Shown here one piece after another: positions 1-10,257 of a DNA stretch of 63,611 nt (position 1 is its first letter; every line of letters starts with the position of its first letter). Source of the stretch: Candidatus Igneacidithiobacillus taupoensis (lineage in GTDB: Bacteria > Pseudomonadota > Gammaproteobacteria > Acidithiobacillales > Acidithiobacillaceae). The position numbers and the translations under genes are program-made. The stretch is taken from assembly GCA_021375695.1 (NCBI GenBank), contig JAEPKX010000006.1:1-63611 (forward strand). Reading direction: 5' to 3'. The notes below the pieces were generated by a model. That model saw only the letters and a program-made list of their open reading frames with translations, made no database searches and was not told the origin of the DNA.

Positions 1-57
1 CGCCTGGATTTGTCTTTGCATCGGGATTGATGCGCAAGACCGCAAAGGAAGATAACC

Positions 58-837
58 ATGACCGATGTTGCTGCAACGGATCCAAGCCTAGATCAGACCC
101 CCTTGGCTGCCTTTTTGCCCCTGCGTCAGGGCATGAACATTGCCGATTATCATCTGCTCCTGGTGGGGGAGTTTGACCGCAGTATGGTGGACTTTTCCCC
201 CACGCTGCTCTGTCAGGGAAAGGGTCAGCAAGCCATGATCTTTGCTGCCAATCCCGAAGATCCCGGCCATAGCTTTCAGTTTTTGGGCTGTGACCAGCAG
301 GGCTTGCGCCTGCGCCCACGACAGCATGTGGTTTGGGGTGCCTATGGCAAGGTGCTGATCTTTGTGGAAGGAGTGGGCGGAGTCTATTCCTTTTTCAGTG
401 ATCTGGAGGGGATCGATAGTCAGGGGATCTATCATTTCCGGCTGCCAGCCCTGGTCTATCAGCGCAAGACGCGGCTGCGGCGGCGTTTGCACCTGGACGG
501 CGAAATTGTGCTGCGACGCCGTTCGGGGGAGACCCTTTATGGTTCTCTTCATGACCTGAGTCTCGATGGGGCGAGCTTTTTTCTGTCGGAGCCAGAAATC
601 CAGCCGGGAGAATCGGCCCTGGTGGAATTTGCAGTGCTGGACTGCGGCCGTTGTGAGACCGTCATTACCACGGTGCGGCGGGACTCGCGCTCGGCAGTAC
701 GGGGGGATTTGATTGGTGGGCGCCTGCTGCTCACCAAGGAGCAACGCAAAAAGGTAGAGCATCTGTATCTGTGTCTGGAACACCCCCAGTATCGTCATTG
801 GTCCAGTCATCTGGACAAGCCTGGCAACTCGTTCTAA
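58..837 (+). CDS. YcgR-like PilZ domain protein
   Basis: A 259-residue cytoplasmic protein with a YcgR-like N-terminal half (about 20-130) and a C-terminal PilZ domain. The two c-di-GMP binding signatures are visible: an arginine-rich RxxxR stretch at 136-143 and DLSLDG (DxSxxG) at 166-171. PilZ proteins of this shape bind c-di-GMP and pass the signal to a motility or secretion machine. The gene lies 30 bp upstream of pilC, so control of type IV pili is the likely role; that link is inference. The start is supported by AAGGA at 45-49. The 57 bases before it hold no recognisable gene. Confidence 0.85.
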   Translation: MTDVAATDPSLDQTPLAAFLPLRQGMNIADYHLLLVGEFDRSMVDFSPTLLCQGKGQQAMIFAANPEDPGHSFQFLGCDQQGLRLRPRQHVVWGAYGKVLIFVEGVGGVYSFFSDLEGIDSQGIYHFRLPALVYQRKTRLRRRLHLDGEIVLRRRSGETLYGSLHDLSLDGASFFLSEPEIQPGESALVEFAVLDCGRCETVITTVRRDSRSAVRGDLIGGRLLLTKEQRKKVEHLYLCLEHPQYRHWSSHLDKPGNSF

Positions 838-867
838 GTGCAGTAACAGTCGGAGAAGGAGGGAAAC

Positions 868-2124
868 ATGGCCACGGCGCTAGCAAAGGACAGAGGGGCA
901 AAACAGGAAGTCAAATTGATTGACTTTGTCTGGGAGGCCAAGAGCGCCGATGGCAAGGCCAAGCAAAAAGGGGAAATGACGGCGGCCTCGGCCAATGTGG
1001 TCAAGGCCAGCCTGCGGCGGGCTGGTCTGACCCCCTTAGTGGTCCGCAAGGCCCCCAAGCCCCTCTTTGGTGGCGAGGGCATCAAGGAAGCCAATCTGGT
1101 GGTCATGGTGCGCCAACTGGCCACCATGATCAATGCGGGCGTCCCCATGGTCCAGTGTTTTGAGCTGCTGATTTCCGCCACTTCCCAGCCGGGTATGCGC
1201 AAAATGCTCAAGGGGATCCTGCGCCATTTGAATGAAGGGGAGTCCCTCTCCCAGTCCCTGGCCCATTACCCCAAGTATTTCGATCGGCTGTTCATTTCGC
1301 TGGTGGCGGCGGGTGAGCAGGGTGGTATTCTTGATGTGATCCTGCTCCGCTTGGCCGATTATCGGGAAAAGACCCTGGCCCTGGTAAAAAAGGTCAAGTC
1401 CGCCATGTTTTATCCCGCCGCCATCATTGCCGTGATGATCGTGGTGGTGGTGATCCTGATGATCTTTGTGATCCCGGTCTTTGCCAAGCTCTTTAGCAGT
1501 TTTGGCGCAACGCTGCCACTCTTGACCCAGGTGGTGATCAATATTTCCAACTGGATGCGCGGACACTGGTATATCGTGGTCCTTACGCCCATTGCTGCGG
1601 TGGCGGCCTTTCGCTACGCCTATCGGCGTAATGATCGATTCAAAACCGTGGTCGATCGCTACGCCCTCAAGATTCCAGTGCTGGGGGACATCCTCCTCAA
1701 AGGGGCGGTGGCGCGCTTCATGCGGACCCTGTCGACCATGCAATCGGCGGGCGTCCCCATCCTGGATGCCCTTGATACTCTCTCCAGGGTGTCCGGAAAC
1801 AATATCATCGAGCGCAATGTGCTAGAGGCCCGGGCCGAGGTGGCCGCCGGTGGGCGGATTTCCACCAAGCTGCGGGAGGGTGGGATTTTTCCGCTGATGG
1901 CCACCCAAATGTTGGCCATTGGCGAAGAAACCGGTGCCGTAGAGGTGATGGCGGGCAAAGTAGCCGACTTCTTTGAAAACGAAGTCAATGAAGCGGTCAA
2001 CCGGCTTTCCACCCTCATGGAGCCCATGATCATGGTGATTCTGGGCATTGTGGTCGGTACCCTGGTGGTGGCCATGTATATGCCGATCTTCAAGATGGGG
2101 GCGGTGGTTACCCACGGCGGCTAA
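868..2124 (+). CDS. pilC: Type IV pilus inner-membrane platform protein PilC
   Basis: A 418-residue protein of the T2SF/GspF family. It has two repeated T2SF domains (about 85-210 and 285-410) and three hydrophobic segments, near 185-210, 230-250 and 385-410. PilC is the polytopic platform that couples the PilB and PilT ATPases to pilin assembly and removal. The length is normal for PilC, which runs to about 400-420. A strong ribosome site, GGAGAAGGAGGG, precedes the ATG. No pilB, pilD or pilin gene follows; the next gene converges and overlaps the end by 4 bp. Type II secretion GspF is the alternative, but the PilZ neighbour favours pili. Confidence 0.9.
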   Translation: MATALAKDRGAKQEVKLIDFVWEAKSADGKAKQKGEMTAASANVVKASLRRAGLTPLVVRKAPKPLFGGEGIKEANLVVMVRQLATMINAGVPMVQCFELLISATSQPGMRKMLKGILRHLNEGESLSQSLAHYPKYFDRLFISLVAAGEQGGILDVILLRLADYREKTLALVKKVKSAMFYPAAIIAVMIVVVVILMIFVIPVFAKLFSSFGATLPLLTQVVINISNWMRGHWYIVVLTPIAAVAAFRYAYRRNDRFKTVVDRYALKIPVLGDILLKGAVARFMRTLSTMQSAGVPILDALDTLSRVSGNNIIERNVLEARAEVAAGGRISTKLREGGIFPLMATQMLAIGEETGAVEVMAGKVADFFENEVNEAVNRLSTLMEPMIMVILGIVVGTLVVAMYMPIFKMGAVVTHGG

Positions 2125-2678
2125 GGGGTCTGGCGAGGCCAGGGTCCGGTGTACCAGGGTGGGATGGGCGGCAGACCATTGTTGGGTTGGGGCGGTGCCA
2201 CGGGGTGAGGACGCGGCGGTTGCGCTGGGCGAAGGCCAACGCCTGGCGTTACATCATAGGGATAGGCCGGGAAGAAAAGTAGCCCGGGTTGGCGGTCGAC
2301 ATGAATGACACGGGGCGCTTGCTGGCTATTGGCATAATTTTGCAGGGCGCTGAGCAGGTTGAGGCGCGCTGCCAGGGCGTTCTCCTTTGCCACTTCCTGA
2401 TCCGTGTGCTCTGTAGCTGAGTGTTTGGATTCGCTTTGGCTGTGGGTGGCGGCTACGGGTGCTGGGGGGCTCTCCTCGCCAATTTTGTGGACCTGCCGGG
2501 CATCCTTGGGTGGCTGGTTGCCATAGCTGACGACGCCGGTAGGGGATACCCAGCGATAGATAGCCTGCCCCTGAATCCACGGCGCTGTAAGGAGCAGGAC
2601 AACGAAAAGCCCCAGCTGCCGCCTGCTAGGGGTGCAGTTCCTGGGACTGCTTGCAGTCCGGGTAGGGAATGGGTTCAT
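2121..2678 (-). CDS. DUF4124 domain exported protein
   Basis: A 185-residue protein with an N-terminal hydrophobic export signal (about 22-38), followed at once by a DUF4124 core: IYRWVSPTGVVSYGNQPP, the usual YRWxDxxGxxxYxxxPP pattern. The rest is low in complexity, with a Ser/His-rich middle and a proline-rich tail. DUF4124 proteins are small periplasmic proteins of unknown function. The start ATG lies inside the 3' end of gluQ with a 53-bp overlap, so the two may be translationally coupled. No methionine follows before the export segment, so a later start would need CTG. The end overlaps convergent pilC by 4 bp. Confidence 0.7.
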   Translation of the reverse strand: MNPFPTRTASSPRNCTPSRRQLGLFVVLLLTAPWIQGQAIYRWVSPTGVVSYGNQPPKDARQVHKIGEESPPAPVAATHSQSESKHSATEHTDQEVAKENALAARLNLLSALQNYANSQQAPRVIHVDRQPGLLFFPAYPYDVTPGVGLRPAQPPRPHPVAPPQPNNGLPPIPPWYTGPWPRQTP

Positions 2679-3546
2679 GGGGCGGACTCCCGAACGATCT
2701 GGCAAGCATTTTCTGACCCTGCAGGCAGCGTTGCAAGGCCCAATCTCGCCACAGCATGGGCGGGCTGCCCACCAGTTCCCGAGGGATTTCCCACCCCAAA
2801 AGAGCCAAGGTCCGTTCCCAGGCCCAGGAGGGATTACTTTGGTCGTGGTCACCGCGACTTTTGGAAAGTTTTTTTCCATCGGGCCCGAGGACGACGGGCA
2901 GGTGTCCGTAGTGGGGTCGGGGGTAATGGAGTTGCCCCTGCAAGAACTGCTGGATGGGGGTGAGATCCAGCAAGTCGGCCCCCCGGATGACTTCGCTGAT
3001 ACCCTGGTCGGCATCGTCCACCACATTGGCCAAGAGATAGGCGTACGGGCCATCGGCGCGCTGCAGGACCGGGGCCAGGTGGGGGTAAGTGGCTTTCTGG
3101 ACCCCTTGATAACGATCTTGCCAGTCGGTCAGGCAGTCTTTGGGAATTGCCAGACGAAAGGAGCGCGCCTGCGCGGGAGGGTGATGTAGGCATGGGCACT
3201 GTCCCGCCGTTGCCAGGAGACTTTGGCGGGTACACCCGCAGGCATAGGCTAGTCCCCGATCCCGCAGCTCGTTCAGGACTTCCCGGTAGCGTTCGCGCCG
3301 TTGCGATTGAAACAGAATCTCCCCATCCCACTCCAGGGCCAGGGCAGCCAACTGTCGTTGGATCTGGCCGACGGCTGCTGGCCGGCAGCGGTGGTGATCG
3401 ATGTCCTCCATGCGCAGGAGCCATTGCCCACCCTGGGCCTTGGCACTGAGGTAACTGCCAATGGCGGCGACCAGGGAGCCTTGGTGGAGAGGGCCGCTGG
3501 GACTTGGGGCAAAGCGGCCAATGATGGGTGTGAAGGGTGCTGGCAT
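2626..3546 (-). CDS. gluQ: Glutamyl-Q tRNA(Asp) synthetase
   Basis: A 306-residue truncated GluRS paralogue that lacks an anticodon-binding domain. It glutamylates queuosine at position 34 of tRNA-Asp. The sequence shows the class I signature FAPSPSGPLHQGS near the N terminus, a KMSKS-type KLSKSRGD near 230, and a four-cysteine zinc cluster (CGCTRQS then CPC) near 105-120. The length is right for the family, about 300. ATG at 3546 is preferred over an in-frame TTG 6 bp upstream because AGGA lies at a usable distance. In enterobacteria gluQ follows dksA; here it is divergent from thiL. Confidence 0.92.
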   Translation of the reverse strand: MPAPFTPIIGRFAPSPSGPLHQGSLVAAIGSYLSAKAQGGQWLLRMEDIDHHRCRPAAVGQIQRQLAALALEWDGEILFQSQRRERYREVLNELRDRGLAYACGCTRQSLLATAGQCPCLHHPPAQARSFRLAIPKDCLTDWQDRYQGVQKATYPHLAPVLQRADGPYAYLLANVVDDADQGISEVIRGADLLDLTPIQQFLQGQLHYPRPHYGHLPVVLGPDGKKLSKSRGDHDQSNPSWAWERTLALLGWEIPRELVGSPPMLWRDWALQRCLQGQKMLARSFGSPPHEPIPYPDCKQSQELHP

Positions 3547-3617
3547 TGCCAAAATCCTAGGACGATTTGGCGGGTCGCGCTATCCTGCTACCAGGTGGAT
3601 AGTCAAAAGGGGTGTTC

Positions 3618-4613
3618 ATGGCGGAGGAATTCGCTCTCATAGCGGAACTGCAACGCCGCCTGGGACAGGGGGGGAGCGGGGTCCAGACAGGCATTGGCGA
3701 TGATGGGGCAGTGTTGGAAACCCAGGGAATGCCATTGGTGGCCTCTACCGACACCTTGGTGGCTGGTCGCCATTTCTTTGCCGATGTGGGGGCTGCGGAT
3801 TTAGCGTGGAAGTCCCTGGCCGTCAATCTGAGCGATCTGGCGGCCATGGGGGCGGTCCCGCGCTGGGCCCTGCTCAATCTTGCACTACCTGCTGGCATGG
3901 CCCATGGGGACTGGGTGGCGAATTTTTGTGAGGGCTGGCAAGCCCTCGCCAGTAGGGCGGGGATCAGTCTGGTGGGTGGCGATACCGTTGCTACCGATGG
4001 TCCCCTGCTGGTCACGGTCACCGCCCTGGGAGTCCTGCAGGGCCCAGCCTTGCTGCGCTCGGGGGCAATGCCCGGGGATTGGATTGCAGTGACCGGGACT
4101 TTGGGCGACGCTGCCCTGGCCTTGGAGCGGCAGTTGCAATTGCGACGGGGGGAAGATCCCGAAGTCTTACCCGGCGCAGAAGATTGGGAAAAGCGGCGGT
4201 TGCGCCCTTGGCCACGTTGGGAGCTTGGGCAACAAGCAAGCCGCTTGGGTCTGCGCTGCGCCGCTGATGTTTCCGATGGCTTTCTGGCCGATTTGGGTCA
4301 TATTCTCCAGGCATCGGACGTCGGTGCGCGGATCCTGGTCGAGCACATCCCTTTGCATCCCGCCCTGGCGGCCTGGATTGACGAGGATTGGGAGCGGCTG
4401 GTGCGGACGGCGTTGACGGGGGGCGATGACTACGAATTGATTCTTTGTGGTCCTCCAGCACGCTGGCCGCAACTACAGGAGCTGGCCAGGGCAGCGGGGG
4501 TGCAGCTCAGTCAGGTTGGCGAAATCCTGCCTGCCGGGCAGGGCCTGCAGCTTTATTGGCACGGCCAACAACAGCAGCTTCCTTCCCGCCTGGGGCATGT
4601 CCATGCACTCTGA
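3618..4613 (+). CDS. thiL: Thiamine-monophosphate kinase
   Basis: A 331-residue PurM/AIR-synthase-like ATP-dependent kinase that converts thiamine phosphate to thiamine diphosphate. Family motifs are in order: IGDDGAVLE near the N terminus, STDTLVAGRHF, AVNLSDLAAMGA, GGDT, AADVSDGFLADLG and TGGDDYELIL near the C terminus. The GGGG at 3609-3612 sits about five bases before the ATG at 3618, which supports that start over an in-frame GTG at 3612. The expected partner pgpA is absent. The 3' end overlaps the following CinA-type gene by 11 bp, so the two are probably co-translated. Confidence 0.95.
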   Translation: MAEEFALIAELQRRLGQGGSGVQTGIGDDGAVLETQGMPLVASTDTLVAGRHFFADVGAADLAWKSLAVNLSDLAAMGAVPRWALLNLALPAGMAHGDWVANFCEGWQALASRAGISLVGGDTVATDGPLLVTVTALGVLQGPALLRSGAMPGDWIAVTGTLGDAALALERQLQLRRGEDPEVLPGAEDWEKRRLRPWPRWELGQQASRLGLRCAADVSDGFLADLGHILQASDVGARILVEHIPLHPALAAWIDEDWERLVRTALTGGDDYELILCGPPARWPQLQELARAAGVQLSQVGEILPAGQGLQLYWHGQQQQLPSRLGHVHAL

Positions 4614-5424
4614 ATGGCAGATCTTCCTACCCTTGCGGCCTGCCTTGTTGCCCATGGCGCAACGTCTGGCCCTCTGGGCCAGGGAGGCGGGGTTCTCGGT
4701 GAAAGTACAATTGACCGATCGACTCCCTCCGGGGGTCATTGGGCCGGCCTTGGCTCTGGGGGAATTCCCTGCTGATCAAGACTGGTCGGGTCCGGACCGC
4801 TACCAGCTGGACCCCCTGGATTGGCCGACTTTGGCTGGCTTCGCCCAGGAACACTGGCCCCTGCAGCCCTTGCCGCGCAGCTCTTTTGGCGTGACGGCAG
4901 CGAGCGCGGCACTGCCTGGAGAGCATTGGGGAGCAGCGGGCCTGGGCCTGGATTTGGCACCACCGGAATGGGCATTGCTCCAGCGGGCGGGCCAACGGGG
5001 TCTGCAATTGGCCACGGCAGAATCCTGTACTGCCGGCGGGGTAGCCGCGCGCATGGCTGCCCTGCCGGGTTCTTCGGCAGTGTTACGCCAGGGTTTTGTG
5101 GTCTATGACAATGCTGCTAAGAGGGAAATGTTGGGGGTCCGTGCCCAGACCCTGGCCCGCCATGGGGCGGTATCGGAGCCCACGGTGGGGGAGATGCTTG
5201 AAGCGGCCCTGCATCATGCGGACATGGCCGTGGCCATCAGCGGCATTGCAGGGCCATCGGGAGCCGTACCTGACAAGCCCGTGGGCACGGTCTGCCTGGG
5301 CTGGGGCGTGCGGGCGGGTCCGCGCAGGTTAGAGACCCTGCGCTTCGCCGGGGATCGCTGGGCAGTGCAGTATGCTGCGGGTTCGGTGGTGCTGGGGGGG
5401 CTCCTCGAGATCCTGGATTCCTGA
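4603..5424 (+). CDS. CinA C-terminal-type nicotinamide-nucleotide amidase with an extra N-terminal region
   Basis: A 273-residue protein. The last ~155 residues form a CinA C-terminal (PncC) domain with ATAESCTAGG, PGSSAVLRQG, YDNAAKREMLGV and SGIAGPSG. This domain deamidates nicotinamide mononucleotide in NAD salvage. The first ~115 residues match neither the CinA N-terminal domain nor PgpA as far as I can recognise, although the region is open and in frame. The start is uncertain: ATG at 4597 or 4603, both inside thiL; TGGGG suits 4603. The position just before recA is the usual place for cinA. Confidence 0.8.
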   Translation: MHSEWQIFLPLRPALLPMAQRLALWAREAGFSVKVQLTDRLPPGVIGPALALGEFPADQDWSGPDRYQLDPLDWPTLAGFAQEHWPLQPLPRSSFGVTAASAALPGEHWGAAGLGLDLAPPEWALLQRAGQRGLQLATAESCTAGGVAARMAALPGSSAVLRQGFVVYDNAAKREMLGVRAQTLARHGAVSEPTVGEMLEAALHHADMAVAISGIAGPSGAVPDKPVGTVCLGWGVRAGPRRLETLRFAGDRWAVQYAAGSVVLGGLLEILDS

Positions 5425-5469
5425 AGGATGATGGTGGGCAGGCTGGCAGCGGGGCAGGGTTTTTCTGCT

Positions 5470-5475
5470 AGAATG
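5470..5475 (+). promoter_or_regulatory. Possible -10 element for recA
   Basis: TAGAAT, 29 bases before the recA ATG, is the only good -10-like hexamer in the 79-bp gap between the cinA-type gene and recA. No convincing -35 lies 16-18 bases upstream. I could not find a clear LexA operator of the CTGT-N8-ACAG type in the gap. Confidence 0.3.
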
Positions 5476-5503
5476 CCAGAGAGCTCAATAGGGGAGATGG
5501 CAA

Positions 5504-6538
5504 ATGGAAGAGCAACGGAGCAAGGCCCTGGCGGCTGCCCTGTCACAAATCGACCGGCAGTTTGGCAAAGGTGCCATCATGCGCCTGGGGGAGCAAAGCG
5601 CGGTCAAGGATATCGAAGTGTATTCCACGGGCTCCTTGGGCCTGGATCTAGCCTTGGGGGTGGGCGGTCTACCTCGGGGTCGGGTGGTGGAAATCTACGG
5701 GCCGGAGTCTTCGGGCAAAACCACCCTGACCCTCCATGTCATTGCCAACTGCCAGGCTGCAGGGGGTACTGCGGCATTCATTGATGCCGAACATGCCCTG
5801 GATCCCACCTATGCCCACAAACTGGGTGTGGATCTGGAAAACCTGCTGATTTCCCAGCCCGATACGGGTGAGCAAGCCCTGGAGATCGCCGATATGTTGG
5901 TTCGTTCCGGGGCAGTTGACCTGATCGTGGTGGATTCAGTCGCCGCCCTGACTCCCAAAGCCGAGATCGAGGGCGAAATGGGTGACTCCCATGTGGGACT
6001 GCAGGCCCGCCTCATGAGCCAGGCCCTGCGTAAACTCACTGCCAACATCTCCCGCACCAAGACCCTGGTAATCTTCATCAATCAAATCCGTATGAAGATC
6101 GGGGTCATGTATGGGAGCCCGGAAACCACTACGGGTGGAAACGCCCTAAAATTCTATGCTTCCGTGCGGCTGGATATTCGACGCATTGGTGCCATCAAGA
6201 AGGGCGATGAGGTCCTCGGTAATGATACCCGGGTCAAGGTGGTCAAGAACAAGGTGGCCCCACCTTTTCGGGAGGCGGAGTTTGCCATTTACTATGGCGA
6301 GGGGATTTCGCGCCTGTCGGAGCTGGTGGATCTGGGCGTAAAATTCAATGTCATCGAAAAAAGTGGTACCTGGTACAGTTATGGCAGTGAGCGGATTGGG
6401 CAGGGCAAGGAAAATGCCCGGCAGTATCTGCAAGAGCATCCAGAGCTTGCCAAAGCCATTGAAGACAAAGTTCGCACGGCAGCCAAAGGGCAACCGCTGG
6501 CCTTTACAGAAGAAGTGCCGGGTCTGGTCGAAGTGTAA
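5504..6538 (+). CDS. recA: Recombinase RecA
   Basis: A 344-residue RecA, the ATP-dependent strand-exchange protein and SOS co-protease. Walker [10 protein letters not shown] is at 66-74, the LIVVDS Walker B is downstream, and the [14 protein letters not shown] and [19 protein letters not shown] segments of the DNA-binding loops and core are intact. Length and ends are normal. GGGGAG about nine bases upstream serves as ribosome site. recX follows after 3 bp, giving the common recA-recX pair. The sequence is very close to what I remember of Acidithiobacillus RecA, which is part of the case for the host assignment. Confidence 0.98.
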   Translation: MEEQRSKALAAALSQIDRQFGKGAIMRLGEQSAVKDIEVYSTGSLGLDLALGVGGLPRGRVVEIYGPESSGKTTLTLHVIANCQAAGGTAAFIDAEHALDPTYAHKLGVDLENLLISQPDTGEQALEIADMLVRSGAVDLIVVDSVAALTPKAEIEGEMGDSHVGLQARLMSQALRKLTANISRTKTLVIFINQIRMKIGVMYGSPETTTGGNALKFYASVRLDIRRIGAIKKGDEVLGNDTRVKVVKNKVAPPFREAEFAIYYGEGISRLSELVDLGVKFNVIEKSGTWYSYGSERIGQGKENARQYLQEHPELAKAIEDKVRTAAKGQPLAFTEEVPGLVEV

Positions 6539-6541
6539 GCG

Positions 6542-7012
6542 ATGCAGCCCGGCGAAGACCCAACCGCAGCCATCGAAAGGGCGGCCTTGCGCTTGCTGGC
6601 TCGTCGGGAATACGCCCAGGGGGAACTCTACAAACGCCTGGTGGAGTATCGGGGCTTCCCTGCCGATGCCGTTGAGCGTGTGCTGCAGGCTTTGGCAAGC
6701 AAGGGACTGCTGGACGACGGGCGGTATCGGGTAGCCCGTCTACGCAGTCGACAAAGCCGCGGACAAGGGCCGTTGTTGGTAGCCCGAGACTGGCGTAGGG
6801 CCGGCGCGGAGCCCCAGGATCGCCTGCTGGAAGAGGTGGATTGGCTGTCCGTGGCCCTTGCGAGTTTGCGCAAGCGCTTTGGTACCCAAAGTCCCCAGGA
6901 TGCCAGAGAGCGTGCACGCCGGGCCCGCTTTTTGCAAAATCGGGGCTTTGCTGCCGATACCATCCGCCAAGCCCTGCGGATTGCCGAAGCAGAAGAGGAG
7001 GATTCTGCATAA
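6542..7012 (+). CDS. recX: Regulatory protein RecX
   Basis: A 156-residue, mostly helical protein with three RecX three-helix repeats. The opening [19 protein letters not shown] and the later [19 protein letters not shown] are typical. RecX binds inside the RecA filament groove and limits filament growth and ATPase activity. It starts 3 bp after recA, so it must be read mostly as recA read-through. The length is usual for the family, 150-170. Confidence 0.92.
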   Translation: MQPGEDPTAAIERAALRLLARREYAQGELYKRLVEYRGFPADAVERVLQALASKGLLDDGRYRVARLRSRQSRGQGPLLVARDWRRAGAEPQDRLLEEVDWLSVALASLRKRFGTQSPQDARERARRARFLQNRGFAADTIRQALRIAEAEEEDSA

Positions 7013-7046
7013 TGATCGTTGCTCGTTATTGTCGCAAGGGAGTCCC

Positions 7047-9683
7047 ATGAAGTCGTCCGCCATCCGCAGTGCCTTTTTGGCGTTTTTCGCAGCCGAAGGT
7101 CATGAGATCGTCCCCAGCAGCCCCCTGGTTCCCCGCAATGATCCGACCCTGCTCTTTACCAATGCGGGCATGGTCCAGTTCAAGGATACCTTTCTGGGTC
7201 TGGAAGCGCGTCCGTACCGACGGGCAGCATCCACTCAACGCTGCATGCGGGCGGGTGGCAAGCACAATGACCTGGAAAATGTGGGCTATACGGCGCGGCA
7301 TCATACTTTTTTCGAGATGTTGGGCAACTTTTCCTTTGGCGATTACTTCAAGCGGGAGGCCATTGCCCTTGCCTGGAAATTCCTGACCGAGACCCTGGGG
7401 CTGCCGGCGGAAAAGCTCTGGGTAACGGTCTACGAGCAGGATGACGAGGCCGCAACCATCTGGTTGCAGGAAATGGGCATCGATCCTGGCCGCTTTTCCC
7501 GCTGTGGTGAGAAGGACAACTTTTGGAGCATGGGCGACACCGGGCCCTGTGGGCCTTGTTCCGAAATCTTCTATGACCATGGGCCGGCCATCCCGGGTGG
7601 TCCTCCCGGCAGCCCCGACGCCGATGGCGATCGTTATATCGAGATCTGGAATCTGGTCTTTATGCAGTACGACCGGGACAGCGCGGGAATTCTGACTCCC
7701 TTGCCCAAGCCCTCGGTGGATACGGGAATGGGGCTGGAACGTCTGGCGGCGGTGCTCCAGGGGGTGCACAACAACTATGACACCGATCTCTTCCAGCCCT
7801 TGATCCATTCGGCAGCAGAACTGGCAGGGGTCCGCTACGGTGAAGACCCCGCCATGGATACCAGCTTGCGGGTATTGGCTGATCATATCCGGGCTTGCAG
7901 TTTTCTTATTGCCGATGGCGTGCTGCCAGGCAATGAGGGACGGGGCTATGTGTTGCGCCGCATCATTCGTCGGGCCGTGCGCCATGGCCGCAAACTGGGA
8001 ATGGATCAGGTCTTTTTTTATCACTTGGTAACCCCCCTGGTGGGGACCATGGGCGATGCCTACCCGGAGTTACGGCAACGGCAACGGGAAATTGAGCGCC
8101 AACTGCAACAAGAAGAAGGTAAATTCCGCGAAACCTTGGAGCGGGGGCTGGATTTGTTGGAGGAGGGCATTGCCAAACTTGCCATTGACGCCCCCATCCC
8201 GGGGGATCTCATTTTTCGACTTTCCGATACCTATGGCTTTCCCGTCGATCTAACCGCCGATATCGCCAGGGAAAGAGGGCTGGGAATGGACCTGGCAGGC
8301 TTTGAGAAGTCCCTGGCCGAACAACGGCAACGATCCCGTGCTGCCTGGGCCGGTAGCGGTGCCGTCAAGACCGAAAAGATCTATCACGACCTGGCCATGC
8401 AACTTCCATCCACAGAGTTTCTGGGCTATGGCGGTTGTGATGGAGCCGGTCGGATCCTGGCCCTGGTTCGCAACGGCGAATCGGTAGCTACCCTTGCCGA
8501 GGGAGAAAAAGGTGCCGTCATTCTCGATCAGACTCCTTTTTATGCCGAAGCGGGTGGGCAGGCTGGGGATCAAGGACGACTCTGGCACGGGTCTGAATCA
8601 CTTTTTGTGGTGGAGGATACCCAAAAACCCCTGGCCGGATTGCATGTCCATTTGGGGCATGTGGAGCGCGGGAGTCTACGGGTAGGTGAAATTCTGCAGG
8701 CAACGGTGGATCCAGAACTTCGGGCGGCTACCGCGGCCCATCATTCGGCTACCCATCTGCTCCATGATGTCCTTCGCCGCCGGCTGGGAGAGCATGTCCA
8801 GCAACGGGGATCCTTGGTCAATGCGGAGCGACTACGTTTTGATTTCAGTCATCCCGATGCCCTGGGCTGGCAGGAATTACAGGAAATCGAGCGAGATGTG
8901 AATGCCGCCATTCGCAGCAACGCCCAGGCCGAGGTGCGGGTCCTACCGTTGCAGGAAGCCCAGGCCCTGGGGGCTATGGCCCTTTTCGGCGAGAAATACG
9001 GTGACGAGGTACGGGTGGTTCGGCTAGGGGATTCCCTGGAGCTTTGCGGGGGCACCCATGTGGCGGCCTTGGGGGAGATTGGATTTTTCAAGATCCTCAG
9101 TGAATCCGCCGTGGCCGCTGGGGTGCGCCGCATCGAGGCGGTAGCAGGTGCTGCGGCCCTAGCAGTAGTGCAGCGGGAGGAGGAACATCTGCGGGCTGCC
9201 GCAGCCTTGCTGAAGACCGCGCCAGCCGATCTGCAGCAACGCCTGGCCCAAACACTGGAGCGCTTGCGCCAGCTGGAAAAGGCGCTGGAGCAAAGCGAGC
9301 GCGAACGCGCCCAGTCAGCTGGAGCAAGCTTGGCCCAAAAGGCCGAAGAGATTGCGGGGGTTCCGGTCCTCCTGCAACGGCTGGAAGGTATGGATGCCAA
9401 GGCCTTACGGGAGGTCTTGGATCGACTGCGTACGGAAATCCGTTCTGGTGTTATTGCCCTGGCGGGTGTGGAAGGGGACAAGGTGGCCCTGGTGACTGCG
9501 GTCAGTAAGGATTTGCATAACCGACTTCATGCCGGGGAGCTCGTCAATGTGCTGGCGCAGCCCATGGGTGGGAAAGGCGGTGGTCGCCCCGATCTGGCGC
9601 AGGCCGGAGCCAGCAACCCTGCGGCCTTGTCGGAATCCTGGCAAGCAGCCCGCCACTGGCTCCAGGAGCGTCTCGGTGCCTAG
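7047..9683 (+). CDS. alaS: Alanyl-tRNA synthetase
   Basis: An 878-residue class II synthetase that charges tRNA-Ala. It contains the catalytic core ([17 protein letters not shown] near 32; [14 protein letters not shown] near 240), the editing domain with metal-binding HHSATHLLH near 570 and CGGTHV near 670, and a C-terminal coiled coil and DHHA1 region ending in [14 protein letters not shown]. The editing site looks complete, so mischarged Ser/Gly-tRNA should be cleared. The reading frame is open further upstream, but the first conserved residues ([11 protein letters not shown]) and GCAAGGGAG ahead of 7047 fix the start. Confidence 0.97.
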   Translation: MKSSAIRSAFLAFFAAEGHEIVPSSPLVPRNDPTLLFTNAGMVQFKDTFLGLEARPYRRAASTQRCMRAGGKHNDLENVGYTARHHTFFEMLGNFSFGDYFKREAIALAWKFLTETLGLPAEKLWVTVYEQDDEAATIWLQEMGIDPGRFSRCGEKDNFWSMGDTGPCGPCSEIFYDHGPAIPGGPPGSPDADGDRYIEIWNLVFMQYDRDSAGILTPLPKPSVDTGMGLERLAAVLQGVHNNYDTDLFQPLIHSAAELAGVRYGEDPAMDTSLRVLADHIRACSFLIADGVLPGNEGRGYVLRRIIRRAVRHGRKLGMDQVFFYHLVTPLVGTMGDAYPELRQRQREIERQLQQEEGKFRETLERGLDLLEEGIAKLAIDAPIPGDLIFRLSDTYGFPVDLTADIARERGLGMDLAGFEKSLAEQRQRSRAAWAGSGAVKTEKIYHDLAMQLPSTEFLGYGGCDGAGRILALVRNGESVATLAEGEKGAVILDQTPFYAEAGGQAGDQGRLWHGSESLFVVEDTQKPLAGLHVHLGHVERGSLRVGEILQATVDPELRAATAAHHSATHLLHDVLRRRLGEHVQQRGSLVNAERLRFDFSHPDALGWQELQEIERDVNAAIRSNAQAEVRVLPLQEAQALGAMALFGEKYGDEVRVVRLGDSLELCGGTHVAALGEIGFFKILSESAVAAGVRRIEAVAGAAALAVVQREEEHLRAAAALLKTAPADLQQRLAQTLERLRQLEKALEQSERERAQSAGASLAQKAEEIAGVPVLLQRLEGMDAKALREVLDRLRTEIRSGVIALAGVEGDKVALVTAVSKDLHNRLHAGELVNVLAQPMGGKGGGRPDLAQAGASNPAALSESWQAARHWLQERLGA

Positions 9684-10257
9684 GGTGCGCGCCGACCGTG
9701 CAAGCCCTCCTAAGGATGGGGAGCTGGAAAGGCTCATTTTGGCCATTGCGCGTGGCGATCAAGAGGCTTTTCGTCAATTTTATGAAGCCACTTCTGCGCA
9801 TCTCTATCCAGTTGCATTGCGTATTTTGAGAGACGAGGGTACAGCTACCGATTGCCTGCAGGATGCCTATCTGAAAATTTGGCGCAAGGCTTCGGAATAT
9901 CAGGTTGGCCGTTTGCCCATGGCCTGGGCAGCGGCCGTGGTTCGTTATCAGGCCATTGATTTGCTGCGTCGCCTCCCTAAAGACCAACCCGAATGGGAGG
10001 AGCCCAACTGGGAGCGGGAAGATTTGGGGATCGATACGGAATTTGCACCGCTTTATGCTGCGGAGCGTCGACGTTTGGAGGATTGTTTGCAGCGTTTGTC
10101 CACAGATCAGCGGCAAGCCATTGTGCAGGCATTTTATCGTGCCGCCACCTACGAAGAGGTAGCTTCTCACTTTGCTACGGCGCTGGGTACGGTAAAGAGC
10201 TGGATTCGCCGTGGGCTCCTTACACTCCGGGATTGTCTGGATCATGGATCTGCGTAA
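9676..10257 (+). CDS. ECF-type RNA polymerase sigma factor
   Basis: A protein of about 193 residues with sigma-70 region 2 (residues ~20-90, including [13 protein letters not shown] and [13 protein letters not shown]) and a region 4 HTH (~130-185, including [19 protein letters not shown]). Regions 1 and 3 are absent, which defines the ECF class. The start is inferred: GTG at 9676 overlaps the alaS stop by 8 bp with GGAG at 9664-9667 upstream; GTG at 9685 is the alternative. The next gene encodes an RskA-type anti-sigma factor, so this is a SigK/RskA-like pair. Confidence 0.88.
   Translation: MPRVRADRASPPKDGELERLILAIARGDQEAFRQFYEATSAHLYPVALRILRDEGTATDCLQDAYLKIWRKASEYQVGRLPMAWAAAVVRYQAIDLLRRLPKDQPEWEEPNWEREDLGIDTEFAPLYAAERRRLEDCLQRLSTDQRQAIVQAFYRAATYEEVASHFATALGTVKSWIRRGLLTLRDCLDHGSA

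Noticed and set aside
5425-5503. A LexA operator before recA
   Set aside because: The best CTG...CAG spacing is off by one from the gammaproteobacterial site and the AT-rich centre is missing.
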